From positions 62,001 through 126,000 of the forward strand of contig JAPQWV010001067.1 of NCBI GenBank assembly GCA_027422505.1: a stretch of 64,000 nucleotides of DNA. Direction: 5' to 3'. Under the pieces are notes generated by a model. That model was given only the letters and a program-made list of their open reading frames with translations, was not told the origin of the DNA and did no database searches. Positions 1 through 11,760 of the stretch are shown one piece after another. The position numbers and the translations under genes are program-made. The DNA is from Craterostigma plantagineum. Its lineage: Eukaryota; Streptophyta; Magnoliopsida; Lamiales; Linderniaceae. Positions within the stretch are counted from its first letter, which is position 1; each line of letters starts with the position of its first letter.

Positions 1-14
1 TTCCCACGATAATA

Positions 15-1080
15 TTGGGTGAATTCCTTTTCAGGCCCATTCGTATTTTCAAGTTCCTTATCAGTACCTCTGATAAAAAATCTTCCTTTCAATACCCATC
101 TGCGAAAAAGTTTTGTAATTAATACCCCAAACAGTGAACGGACGAAAATACCATTTTCTGAAATTAAAGTGGACATCATACCAACTATTTTGATTATTGT
201 ACCAACTGTTATTCTAATTATACCAATTGTTATCATTATTATACCAAATGATATAGTGTACAATTTTGTTGGTATAATTACGTCAATAGTTTCTGGTATA
301 ATTTCAAAATCAGTTCGCATATCGTCCAATTTCACTGTATAAAAAATAACGTTATTTACTGGTATAATAACCAAAACATGTTGTATAATTTCTACAATTT
401 CTAGTATAATATCAAAATCAGTTGGTATAACATCCAATTTCGCTGTAAATTATAATAATGCCATTTAAATTGGACAAATACCAACTGCTTGATTATTATA
501 CCATCTGTTATTCTAATTATGCCAACTGTTATCATTATTATACCAAATGATATAGTGTACAATTTTGTTGGTATAATTACGACAACAGTTGGTATAATTT
601 CTACAGTTTCTGGTATAATTTCAAAATCAGTTCGCATATCGCCCAATTTCACTGAATAAAATTCAAATAACGTTATTTACTGGTATAATAACCAAAACAT
701 GTGGTATAATTTCTAGAATTTCTGGTTATAATTTCAAAATCAGTTGGTATAATTACGTCCAATTTCGCTGTAATTTATAATAACGCTATTTACTGGTATA
801 ATAACGAAAACATATGGTATAATTTCAATATTCTCTGGTACAATGTCTAATTTTGTTGGTATAATAACTATTTTTTTGGTATAATTCATGTGAATATAAT
901 TATTCAGCTTTTTTGAATATGTGAGACTGGGGTATTTTCGTCCATTTAATGCTGAAAAGGGTTTTTTAGGTACTGAACATGAATAAAATTTCAAATGGGT
1001 ACTTATAAGGAAGATATAATTCGAGGGGTATTTAAAAGGAAGTTGAAATATTGAAAGGGACTGATAAGGAATTAACCCAA
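15..1080. mobile_element. Non-autonomous fold-back DNA element with GGTATAAT repeats
   Basis: The left end TTGGGTGAATTCC is matched in inverted orientation at the right end (GGAATTAACCCAA). Similarity between the arms continues inward for more than 100 bp; for example the GACGAAAATACC block near 142 has its complement near 929-943. The element is flanked on both sides by TAATA (10-14 and 1081-1085), which fits a 5-bp target duplication. The interior is a degenerate AT-rich array built on the word GGTATAAT, present in both orientations, so the element could fold into a long hairpin. It encodes nothing recognisable; the open frames inside are repeat translations. The superfamily is not certain. 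The inverted repeats and internal satellite are seen directly; calling it a transposon is inference. Confidence 0.7.
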
Positions 1081-1186
1081 TAATATTTGTAGTGCACTCA
1101 CATCTTTCTCTTCTCATCTTAAACAATGACATCCTACGATGCTTTTATAGTACTAGCTACACACTACAAGACAAATGCATAAAACA

Positions 1187-1597
1187 TAGTGCAAATTACA
1201 AGTCAGGCCCCAAATAATGTTTTAAATTAACTTTCAGACCCCTGTCAAGAAAATTGATAGTTTTAAGGACCCCAATTTTTATGAAATTTGGAGATAAGGA
1301 CCTAAATTTTCGCAAGTGTTATAAAGTGTACATGAAGTGGTACTGTAGATCAATGAAGTAGTATTGTAGACCCGTGAAGTGGTACTGGTGAACCGTGGTG
1401 GTACTGGTGAACCGTGAAGTGGTACTAGTGAACAGTGAAGTGTTACTGTAGACCCATGAAGTGGTACTGTCAACAAAGAAGTGGTACAGAGAACCCTTAA
1501 GTGTTTCTGCAGAAATCGAGTATTTAAAACTATGAATTTTCTGACAAGGCCCTTAAATCTAAAAAAAAAAACTTAAATGGGGGCCTGAACATTAAAT
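1187..1597. repeat. Inverted-repeat element carrying a GTGGTACTGTAG minisatellite
   Basis: The ends read as imperfect inverted copies around the word CAGGCCCC (near 1205) and GGGGGCCTG (near 1578). Between them (about 1330-1490) lie about seven degenerate copies of a 21-23 bp unit with core GTGGTACTGTAGACCC. The same unit and the same kind of ends occur at 51424-54045, so this is a member of a dispersed family. Here only one orientation of the minisatellite is present. It is non-coding. Confidence 0.55.
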
Positions 1598-1761
1598 GCC
1601 TATGAAACATATTGTTCTAATTTTTCGCCGTATTTTTGTCTTCCACCTGCTTTTTTTTACGTCTTTATTTGAATGTTTTTTGTTTGTCTTCTCCCTTGGC
1701 GGTTTCAACTCCAATATGTCTCCTTGTATATTTTTTTTACTTTCAGATTCGTTGAGATTAT

Positions 1762-3541
1762 TCAACAGATTCCTCCCTTAATCTCAACGTCTTTCCGCTC
1801 TTTCATCCCGAGCATTTGTTTCAGATTCTCGAACATACCTGCAGGTAATGGCTTTGTAAAATATATGCAACCTGGTCCAGACTCGCTACGTGTACCATCT
1901 TTACTTCTCCATTTTTTACTTCTCGGCCATATTGCGTGATAGACACACCACGACGCAGCCACGTATTCTGCTTCACAGGTTGATAGAGTCACAATCGGTT
2001 ACTCTTTGACAGCCACGTGAACGCCGTGCTTCCTAGGTAAAATACGTAGTCGCCCGTGCTTTTTCGATCATCGATATCTCCACACCAATCGCTATGAGAA
2101 TATCCGACTAATTTGCAGTCGCTCGCCTTTGGATAAAATAGTCCGAGCGATTATGTTCATCGGATGTATCGTAAAATCCTTTTGATCGCTTTGAGATGTG
2201 ACTATCTCGGTTCTTCCATATAGCGGCTAACAACTCCAACGCTGTATGTGATATCGGGTCTCGTGCAGGTCAAGTATCGCAGACTGCACACGAGACTTCG
2301 ATAATCGGTCGCATTCACTCCTTGCCCTCCCTCAAACTTGGACAGTTTTGTTCCAAGTTCCATCGGTGTCACTACCGGGTTTGCTCTCCTCCATTTTATT
2401 CTTCAATATAGCCTTCACATACGCTTCTTGCAAAAAAAAAAAAATTCCGTGCTTCTTTGATCGACTTCGAGACCTAGAAAATATTTCATTAGTCCCAAGT
2501 CCGTCATCTCGAACTCCTATGTCATCGCCTTTTTGAAGCCGTTGATTATTTTCTCGCTGCTCCCCATGAAAATGAGATCATCGACATAGAGAGCGATGAT
2601 GATCATTTCACCTCCTTCTCTTTTGACGTATAACGCATGCTCGAATTTGTTCCTTTTGAAGTACCCACCGATCCGAGTGTTCCAAGCTCGCGACGCTTGC
2701 TTCAGCCGTTAAAGCGCTTTCTTTAATTCTAACACTTTGCCTTCTTCTCCCAATTTTGAATATCCCGGCGGCTGCTCCGCGTAGACTTCCTCCTCAAGCT
2801 CACCGTTTAGAAAAGCGGACTTTACGTCCATTTGATAGATTGGCCAACTAAGTTGTGCAGCTTGAGCTAGGAGCAAACGGATTGTCTCCATTCTTGCAAC
2901 GGGAGCAAAGACTTCGTCATAATATATTCCCGCTTGTTGTCGATAGCCCTTCGCCACCAATCTCGCCTTGTAACGTTCAATGTTCCTTGAGCATTCATCT
3001 TCTTTTTATAAAACCCATTGGACTCCAATGAGTTTATGCCCGTTTGGAAACTCCACATGTTTCCATGTGTCGTTCTTTTTGATCGCCTTTATTTCCTCGT
3101 CCATCGCCGTTTTCCATCTCTTGTCTCTTATGCCTTCTTTGAAACTAATTTGTTCCGAGTCGGCCAGTAAGCAGACTAGGTGAACCTGTTCGGTTCAGGT
3201 CCTGCATCTTCACATCCTCGGCTGCCTTGGTTCGTCCTCCTCGTCATTTTCTTGAGACGAAATCGGAACGGGTATTGGTGCAACGATCAGTGGTTCTCCC
3301 TTCGTTGTATTTCTTCATCGTTCCAGTTCCACGAATTTTCTTCTTCAACTCGAACATCTCGACTTACTATGACCTTTTTATTTTCTGGCTCATAGAGCCG
3401 GTACGCCTTCGTCTTATCATCGTACCCAAAAACAAGCTTTCTACTTTTGTCGTCCAGCTTGGTTCTTTTCTGTACAGGCACATGTGCATAACCACGCTTC
3501 CAAAAATTTTGAAGTGCTACAGTCGGTTCTGTCCACTCCAA
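1762..3541 (-). pseudogene. Ty1/copia pol fragment (integrase C-end, RT, RNase H)
   Basis: Reading on the minus strand, 3541-3287 encodes the C-terminal end of a copia integrase (GYDDKTKAYRLYEP motif). Position 2960-2709 encodes the reverse transcriptase front part ([38 protein letters not shown]). The catalytic YVDDLIF box lies near 2585-2605, and 1992-1762 encodes the RNase H block with CEAEYVAA. The order is the one expected for Ty1/copia. The frame is broken repeatedly and gag, protease and the integrase core are missing. No LTRs were recognised at either side. It is an old remnant and cannot make an enzyme. Confidence 0.88.
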
Positions 3542-3559
3542 AAGATATATGAATTTAAA

Positions 3560-5590
3560 ACTTAAAATTTTTGTTAAGAAAAATAATGCAACCTAGTTGC
3601 GGTTCAGACACGCCACACCCAGCTTATCCAGGGTTGGGGTTTTCTTGAGGTGGCGCTGGTGGCTCGAGTCCGTAAAATATAAACCCACTTCAGACCCGTC
3701 CCGTTGCCATCCCTATGTGCAAGGTCCCCTGAATATGCACACGAGCATGCGTGTATAGTGCATGGGATCCGTGCGCATATGCAGGGATTTGTCGAAAGTA
3801 AATTTTGACGCAAGCCCGTTGTTATTCGAAAATAAATCTACACGGTCCCATGACTCATTGCTCTTATTCACTGTAAAAACCTAGAGGCAAATGAAGCCCA
3901 GCTTCACAAATCATTGTTCTTCTTCACGTGCAACGGATTCAATTTCTGAAAAAGTTATAAAATGCAGCCATGATGTTGTGACAAAACTGTAGGTAGCGAC
4001 GAAAGGATTGAGATCTGGAGAATGGTTCTATGGTTGTGGTTATTGGCCTGTAAGTGCAAATCTAATGTATTGTTACATATGGTGGTTTAGTGTTGTAATT
4101 ATCGTGGTGGCATGTTGTTTTGTAGGGTAACAATTGCAAAATTTTTAGGTGGGAGAGTGATGTTGCACAATTTATGTGAAAATGTTCCGAAAGATTGAAA
4201 CTTTTGTAATTAGAGAATCAAAAAATGTTGGAGAAGATTCATGCATTAAAGTTTAAAAATAGATCTTTGAAGAAAATGTTGTCAATTTGAAAGTAAGGTG
4301 CCTAAACAAGCATGTGCAGAAAAAGCTTTAGTTGTGGTTGTAACAACATCTTTGATTTTGTTTGGAATCTTTATTCATATGATTAGTAACTGTATAGGTA
4401 AAATTTGTAGGCAATTAAGTAATTGAAATAAGAAGTGAAAATTGTAGTCAGTTAATTAAGATAATAATGAGTTGATCTTTAAATGCTTACGGTATATGGT
4501 TAATATTGTAATTCATTATGTAGCGTATTTAATTGCATCATAAGATATATTATTGAGAGAAAACCAAAAATAGTCCACGTTGTTTACGCCATTGACCAAT
4601 TTAGTCCCCGATATTGTTAAATTTGAACCAATTTAGTCCCTCAGTTGGTTTGACTAATTTTGATGGAAAGTGACACATGTCAGTATGTGATTGGTCAGAC
4701 TTTAAAAAAATCATAATTACATTTAGAAAGGGAAAAAATTCCCGAAAAAAAAAGGAAAAAATTAACAAATTAAAATAAAATAAAAAATAGAGAGAATAAA
4801 AAATAAAATTAAAAGTAACAACAAAAAATATAAAATAGAGAGTGAATAAAAAATATATTTAAAATAATATTAAAAAATAAAAAATAGAGAGCGAATAAAA
4901 AAAACTATTTTTAAAAAATAATAAATTAAATAAATAAAAATCAAGAAAAAAATAAAAATACATTGAAAAAATAAACTAAAATAAAATAAAATAAATACAG
5001 AAAGATAGAACATCTTAAGAATAAAAATAAATAAAATATATTTTTTTATCAAAACTAAAAGTAAATAAAACATACATAAATACAAAAAACTGAATGGTTT
5101 TTTACGAGAATTTCTCGTCATGTCCATGCCAAATTAACGTGGATGCAATCCACCCAGTTATAAACAACTCTTTTGTAAAAAAAATACTTTGTATATATAA
5201 ATTATATAATTTAAAAGTCTCATCTAATCCTTTTAAATTAGATACTTCCGTAAAAATTCTTTGAAATTACCTAATTTATATATGTTACTATAAAAAGAAT
5301 CTTGAAAAAAGAATTTTCGAAATCAAGAGTCTCGTAAACCTCCAGTGGCATTGTTATCTTATTTAATTTTTACTTTTAGTTTTTAATAATTATCTTTATT
5401 TTTATTTTACTTTTTCTTTTTTATACTTTTAAATATTTAACAACTTCTTCTCTCTTTTTTATTAATTTTCATTTATTCAATATAATATTTATTTCTATTT
5501 TATTTTTAATTGACTTTAGTATTACTATTTAATTTAATTTTTATTTCAAGATAATTTTTGTTTTTGTTATTTATTTGATTTTAATGGTTA
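3560..5590. other. AT-rich intergenic stretch, no gene seen
   Basis: Position 3600-3900 holds a short GC-richer piece without a recognisable domain. From about 4560 to 4720 there is a phrase of the type 'aatttagtcc' repeated three times, which is typical of the ends of plant DNA-element relics; similar phrases occur near 6700-7430 and 21740-21860. From 4730 to 5580 the DNA is almost only A/T runs, and the open frames there are low-complexity artefacts. Confidence 0.5.
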
Positions 5591-6690
5591 GGCAGGGCGG
5601 ACCCACGTAAGGCTGCTAAGTATAATATATGCAAACAAATTTTCGAAAAGTGTCCTTTAGTCCAGTGGTTCGACCCCCAAGTGAAGAGTGTTGACTCTTG
5701 GCATGAATCACCAACACGAAAGTTACAGATTGCCACACCGTCTACAACTCTTGTGTTTACATTCACCGATGATTCTCACTCTACAAGAAGATATGTGCTC
5801 GGAAAGATAGCTAGTCGAACTATCAAACTCTGAATTTATACAGCTGAAAAACATGAAATAAGCATGCTCGCGATCAATCAGGGCCGTCCATCTTTCTCGA
5901 TCCAACACACCAGATCGCGCCACGTCGCCCAGTGCATTTCTCGTGAGGTCACAGAAGTCGCATGACACTTCTTTAAGTGAAAATACACTTTCAATCAGTC
6001 GTCCGATCTTCATCAAGCGGCTGACATTCATTATCCGCGTCATCACGCGTCTTCAGATCTGAGCCGTCGATCAACTTGGCGTGCTATCTAACGATCTGCG
6101 TTTAATCTCCTCACTTCAAACCAGAGCCATCCGATCTGGCGCGCACTGATCAGCGGCACCTGTACTTCGACATCTTAGTTTATTCTTCAGGTTCTGCTTC
6201 AGCTCTTCATCTCAGCTTCGACTAGCCCTGTTCTCCGACCAACTCCGGCAGCTCCGGCGAGTTTCCGGCTCGCCACTCCAAACATTTACAATGTAGTTTT
6301 GTTAGTTATTGATGTGTATGATATGGATAATAGAGTAACTCGAAGTTTGTATGTTGGGAAATTCTTCTGCCTTTTTAGGTTCGGGATTGAGTGTACTATA
6401 TCGTGGCCGAGTGTCGACAGATCAAGGACAATGGTCTTGATCATAAACGAATTGAATTTTTACAAGACTGAAGACGAACAGTACAGCACTTTTACGTGGT
6501 TCGGCTTAATTTTCAAGCCTATATCCACGCACCACTAAATCTTTTTTATTCGATCTGTGATTTTGGTCTTTACCTTGCTTACTCACCAATTCTCTAGCTT
6601 ACATACATTCTCTAGCTTACAAGCCACTCAAACTCACACTCTATTGAACGATACGCTTGCTTAATGACTGCAACTTGAACTCTGAGTTAT
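5590..6690. other. Unassigned block, possibly decayed LTR material
   Basis: The stretch 5590-6290 is GC-richer than its surroundings and has an open frame on the minus strand (6046-5723) with no recognisable domain. At about 6492-6530 there is an ACGTGGTTCGG ... CCACG hairpin-like phrase that also appears near 33818-33855, which suggests shared LTR ancestry. No inverted ends, primer site or coding domain could be found, so no function is assigned. Confidence 0.3.
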
Positions 6691-6697
6691 GATATTT

Positions 6698-7440
6698 TTA
6701 CGATGGGACAATGGCATTTGTCCCCATTGGTTGAGTTATGGGCATTTTTTGTTTTAAATATTTCGAGATGACAGCTTTAGTCCCATGCCTATCCTGTTAA
6801 TTCATTTCTTAGTTTAGATGGAATTAACACGTGCGAGCACATGATCTTCTTTTAGTCGACTTAAACACTCACAACTAATCATCTTTTTTGACTTAAACAC
6901 ATGTGTGCATCATTATGCAAACCATTTAGCTCAACTTCAATGTTGTCAATTTTCTTTAAATGTGATGAGGATGCCCATTTGTGTGTAAGTCGAAGAAAAA
7001 TATTAGTTATGAGAGTTTAAGTTGACTTAAATGATGGAAAAATTAAAAGATATTATCCAATATTTACCACAAGGACAAATTTAATCCTTCATTTTACTTA
7101 CTAATTTTATTTTAAAGTTATTTTCAAACTCGACTAATCGCATGTCAATCGTGGTAGTCTCTGTGACAGTCACGTAAAGGAATGGCCAAATTGGTCCATC
7201 ATCGGCAACATTGTGGTCTAAACTGATCCACACGAAACTTTGTGGACTAAATTGGTTTATGTGGTAAACATCGGAGACTACTTGATTTCCTCTCACTAAG
7301 AGGTGGTCATATGCTCTGACGTGTGAAATTTCATCTAAACTAATGACTGTATTAATTGGGAGACCCAAATGGTCCAAATCAAGTGACAACGAGAGATACA
7401 CCCATACATCAAACATTGGGGCAGTTCACCTTTTGTAAGA
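6698..7440. repeat. Relics of a DNA element family with 'ttagtcc' ends
   Basis: Position 6698-7040 is similar to 21738-22030. Both begin with a short run of 'tttagtccc'-type phrases and both later contain a CATCATTAYGCA ... CTTCAATGTTGTCAAT-type block. Position 7170-7430 contains similar phrases on the opposite strand (AATTGGTCC, AATTTAGTCC). This looks like two decayed copies facing each other next to the Athila insertion. The minus-strand open frame at 7416-7081 is a translation of this repeat and is not called as a gene. Confidence 0.4.
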
Positions 7441-7490
7441 ATAGAAACTCAACTTCCTGCTTCACTGAGTAGCTTCATGAATGATATGGC

Positions 7491-9213
7491 TGATAAACAT
7501 ATTTTTAATACATTTATTGTTGTGTTTATTTGGGTTATAATAAGAAATTATTGGTCATTCCATGCATTTATTGGCTTTATTTACACCCATTTAAATATTG
7601 TAGGACCATTGAATGATTATCAAGCGAAAAAGAACGAAAAACGAGGCAAAAACGACACGAAAAGGACCAAGTATGAAGCTGTCAGGCACAGTTCACGGCC
7701 GTGAATCGTCTCGCAGGAGGCCGTGAACGTGGGCAGTGAGCTTAAGAAGACATAAGCCCTCAGGGTCACGGCCGTGAACCATGGTGTACGAAGCCGTGAA
7801 CGTGGACAGAGAGTTCAAGGAATGTGTCACGGCCGTGAGCTTCCTTGCAAGAAGCCGTGAACGTGGACAGAGAGTTCAAGGAATGTGTCACGGCCATGAG
7901 CTCCGTTGCAAGAGGCCGTGAACGACGGCAGAGAGTTGGAGAAGGCTAATTCACGGCCGTGACACCTCATGCGAGAGGCCGTGAAACAAGGCAGAGAGTT
8001 CAATGAAGAAATATTTATCCATTCACGGCCGTGACTAGTTATGTAAGAAGCCGTGACGTGTGCCAGAAAAGTCAATATTTAGGGTTTAAGCCGCCTTCAC
8101 GGCCGTGAAGCCTATTGTAAGAGCCGTGACTCATGGCAGAAAGTCAAGAAGTAGGTTTTAAGCCGCCGTCACGGCCGTGAAGGCTCGACACGAGGCCGTG
8201 AACGTGCCAAGAATTCAGTGTTAAGGCCCATTTTCGAAGCATAAAAAGGGAGTTCTTCTCAGAACTCAAGAACAACTCCAGAGGGACGAAACCTAAGAGA
8301 AAAGAAGAGGAAGAAGAACCCTAGAAGCCGCTCTTTCATTCAGACGTAAGAGACGATCCAACAACGTAGTCACGCTCATACGATCGAGGAACGAGAGCTC
8401 CACCTCAAAAACGCCATACTCACTTCTCAGGGAAGATTTAATGAGTTCTCTTACCTTATTTCCTTTAAATCTCATTGTTGTGACGTCCAATATGAGTAGC
8501 TAATCCTCTTGTGTGTTTGGGAGTAGATGAACGTTGGGTTATGTCGTAGTTAAGGCATTGGATAATCGTGAACACGTGTATCAACTATTTATCGTTCTAT
8601 GATATTGCTACTTTGTATCAATATGTCTATGTATGATATGAATGTGTGGTACATCGTTTAGGGCGACAGCTAAATAACGATTAGGCCGTTCATAGACGTT
8701 AGGATTCGAGTATAGGGCGACAGCAAATACTTGATCCTCGCCATCTAGTAATCGCTAAACTTAGATTCTCACGAACGTTTAGGGCGATAGCAAATCCGTG
8801 AGTGGGTAGGAAATTACTGCGATTTAGTCGATAATCACGTAGGAACGATATTCCGTAGCTTTAGCCGACAACACCCAGCGGGATTCGAATCCCGAACACA
8901 TATTTGTCATCTTAAGTCACTCGTATTATCTTAGTTTTGCTTCCATTTCTCTTATTTCATTAGGTTGCTCTATTAAATTAGTTCGTAGTATAAACAAATC
9001 TCATCATTTTATTTAGGCTAAATATCGAGACGATAGGTCAATAATAGTGCTCAATTTATTCCTCGTGATCGATACTCGGATATTTACTATAGCTATATTA
9101 CAGATGATAGGTCCACTGCCCAACGCGCGTGATTCTAGTTATAATATATTCGTTTTAATTATTACTTGACGTATTCGCACAAACCTTTATTTAAACACAC
9201 ACGCACGCGATCA
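7491..9213 (+). repeat. 5' LTR of the Athila-type element
   Basis: This LTR is 1,723 bp and matches the 3' LTR at 19367-21027 nearly throughout. The first 750 bp include a minisatellite of about 60-70 bp units, each carrying the palindrome TCACGGCCGTGA and a half-palindrome GGCCGTGAA. This copy has one unit more than the 3' LTR (around 7810-7870), which accounts for the 62-bp length difference. The start carries an inverted repeat around TAATAC. A GGGATTCGAATCCC palindrome lies near 8879. U3/R/U5 borders cannot be fixed by eye. Confidence 0.93.
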
Positions 9214-9219
9214 AGTTTT

Positions 9220-9237
9220 TGGCGCCGTTGCCGGGGA
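9220..9237 (+). other. Primer-binding site (tRNA-Asp)
   Basis: TGGCGCCGTTGCCGGGGA lies six bases after the LTR end. It is complementary to the 3' end of plant tRNA-Asp(GUC) including CCA. This is the typical Athila primer site. Confidence 0.9.
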
Positions 9238-9420
9238 ATAGATTGATATTAGGAACACCTAGTTCGTTAATTTAGCTATTTTATTTTACATTTTCTCAAT
9301 CTTTAGTTAATTGCGTTTTTTGTTTCCTACATCATTATTAGTCTCGTTACTTTTCAACGTATTTATTTAGTTCTTCGTTAAGTTTCAGTTTCGTTTATTG
9401 AAGGTACGGTTTAGCGGTGA

Positions 9421-11225
9421 ATGACCCGAAGCCACCCATCGGGTCCAATCGTTGAAGGAGACCCAGATTTCGAGCGAAATTTACGAAGGCAACTCAGATA
9501 CAATTCTGAAGGCACGGCTAGTAATTATCAGGAAGCGCTAGTAAGCTACTCAGAGGACAACTCTCAGGAGTCGGCAGAGAATTCTCGAACAGAGGCATCT
9601 GTAGACGGTCGAGAGACAGAAGTCGAGATGGCTGAACGCAGAGTACCTGTTCACCATGACCAAGAAGAGGAGCAATCTTTACAAGATCTGCTCAAGAGCG
9701 CCTCTTTTGGCGGTACTGAATCGGTGATCGTTATTCCACCGATCGAAAACAATAATTTTGAGCTGAAGCATGCTTGGCTTCAGATGATCTTTCAGACGGC
9801 CCAGTTTGAGGGGAACCCCGATGATGATCCATACTCCCACCTGAAGGCCTTTCTTACAGTAACAGACACCATCAAGATTAATGGGGTCCCGAGCGATTCG
9901 ATGAAGTTGATGTTGTTTCCATTTTCACTCAAGTACAGGGCGAAGGACTGGGTGGAGATGCTACGCCCAGATCAATCACTACTTGGGAAGAGCTACGAGC
10001 ATCATTCATCGGCCATTATTTCCCATTGTCGAAAGTATTGCGACTGAAGACGGAAATATCTCTTTTTCACCAGAAGGATTCGGAGAATCTTTACGAGGTG
10101 TGGGAGAGGTACAAGTCACTATTGAAGAAATGCCCACAACACGGGATGTCGAAGGCCGCCATGATCAACCGCTTTCATGAGGCCTCAATGATCAAACCGT
10201 TCATATGTTAGACGGAGCCGCGGGAGGAGGGCTCGTGAAGCTAAATGCCACAGACGCTTGGAATCTAATCGAAGACTACTCAAGAAATAGCTTCATGAGA
10301 GGCAATATGAGGATAAAGACTCCAGGAGTGTTTGGGGTGAGCGAGGAGACCGCTACAAATGCCAAGTTTGAGGCGCTGCAACAACAGATTGCAACCACCA
10401 ATTCCCAGCTTCAGACGGTAATCAACACACTACTTCCAAAGGCTGGGCAAACACAGCCTATGCATGCCGTGATGACCCCACACCACCTCAAAAGCCGTAC
10501 ACACCACAGTGCGAGATTTGTGGCGCAGCTCACGAAATCGTAGAATGCCAAGTCGGACAATCACTGGAGCATGTCGACTACATGGGCAATTATCAAGGAC
10601 AGAGGAGCTTCCAACCTCGTGCACATCCGAATCTTTCTTACGGAAATCAAGGCCATCAAGTGCAAAGGCAATTCGGTTTCCAATAAGGGCCACCACCGGG
10701 ATTTCAAGCCAGAGGATCAAGCAATCACTATCAGAATACGGCCTAGGGTTCGGGATCAAATGACATGAGGGATATGAAGGGTATGATGGAGAGACTCCTC
10801 TCAAACTTCGATAAGATACTCAAGCCCACGAGAGTCGATTAACAAAGATGGAAGAACAATTCCCATCCATCGATCTTCGAACTCAAAATACAAATGCGTC
10901 TGTACGCAAATCGGAGTTGCAAGTTGGCCAAATAGCAAAGCAATTGGCTGAGCGACCCCAAGGTTCACTTCCCAGCTATACCGAGACGAATCCGAGGGAA
11001 CATTGCAAGGCCGTCACTTTAAGGAACGGAAAGGAGCTACAAGAACGGGAGCAGACTGTAAGAAAACAATCTTTGGAAAAGACTAACGTCGAGGGCCATG
11101 AAGAACAGGTTTTAAAGAAAAATGAAGAAGAGAAGCCCGAAAGAGTGGAAGTTGAAAAAGAGAATGAGAAGGTCATTAGCCAACCAAAGCCATATCAACC
11201 CAAGATCCATATCCAGCTAGACTGA
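9421..11225 (+). pseudogene. Athila gag (frameshifted)
   Basis: The ATG at 9421 opens a 208-residue frame (MTRSHPSGPIVEGDPDFERN) that reaches the retrotransposon Gag capsid domain (MIFQTAQFEGNPDDDPYSHL, KLMLFPFSLKYRAKDW). The frame shifts near 10010. The capsid continues at 10026-10211 (SKVLRLKTEISLFHQKDSEN) and again at 10205-10543 (KLNATDAWNLIEDYSRNSF). A short zinc-knuckle-like CEICGAAHE..EC follows around 10508-10550. The C-terminal part resumes at 10848-11225 (SLPSYTETNPREHCKAVTLR). Gag would form the particle in the cytoplasm. At least three frame breaks prevent a full-length product. The counterpart at 29785-27170 in the nested gypsy element is closely similar. Confidence 0.9.
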
Positions 11226-11760
11226 GGAAGGACCGCGATGATGAACAGTTCGGTAAATTCATGGGTATATGTAAACAAATGCATGTTAACTTACCGTTTG
11301 TTGAAGCCATTACGCAGATGCCTCGTTTCGCGAAGTTTCTAAAGGATTTGCTCACCGACCGAAGGAAGCTTGAGGATGTGTCCACTGTATGCCTAAGAGG
11401 AGAATGTTCAGCTATCCTACAAAGCAAGATACCGAAGAAGCTTAAGGATCTAGGGAGTTTTACTATTCCCTGTCTTATGGCGATGTCGTTATTGAACGTG
11501 CTTTAGCCGATTTAGGAGCTAGTATAAATCTAATGCCATACTCCATGTTAAGAAACTAGGACTCGGTGAGCCCAGACCCACTAGGTTGAGCCTCCAATTG
11601 GTCGATAGATCTTTAAAATATCCTCGAGGTGTTATCGAGGATGTCCTAGTTAAAGTGGATAAGTTTATTATCCCCGCCGATTTGTCATCTGGATATGGAG
11701 GAAGACGAAAACATTCCTCTTATCCTAGGTCGACCCTTTTAGCCACCGGTGAATAAATGA
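11226..11760 (+). pseudogene. Athila aspartic protease region (frameshifted)
   Basis: The segment 11261-11506 encodes KQMHVNLPFVEAITQMP ... LKDLGSFTIPC. The protease active-site box follows in a shifted frame near 11500-11545 as ALADLGASINLMPYSM. The flap region (RPFLATGE equivalent) near 11725-11755 is also damaged. The catalytic Asp codon is still there, but stops and shifts separate it from gag and RT. In the intact lineage this domain cleaves the Gag-Pol polyprotein. Confidence 0.85.

Noticed and set aside
4870..5127. 85-codon Phe/Ile-rich open frame
   Set aside because: Artefact of an A/T-only stretch.
5655..5690. tRNA/SINE-like words TAGTCCAGTGG and GGTTCGACCCC
   Set aside because: The two boxes overlap instead of being 30-50 bases apart, and no poly(A) tail follows.
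7680..8220. CRISPR-like array of CACGGCCGTG repeats with spacers
   Set aside because: Spacers are similar to each other, units lie within LTRs and recur in the partner LTR. It is a minisatellite in a plant retroelement.
8879..8893. tRNA-like box B (GGGATTCGAATCCC)
   Set aside because: It is a palindrome conserved at the same place in all four gypsy LTRs. No box A or cloverleaf could be found around it.
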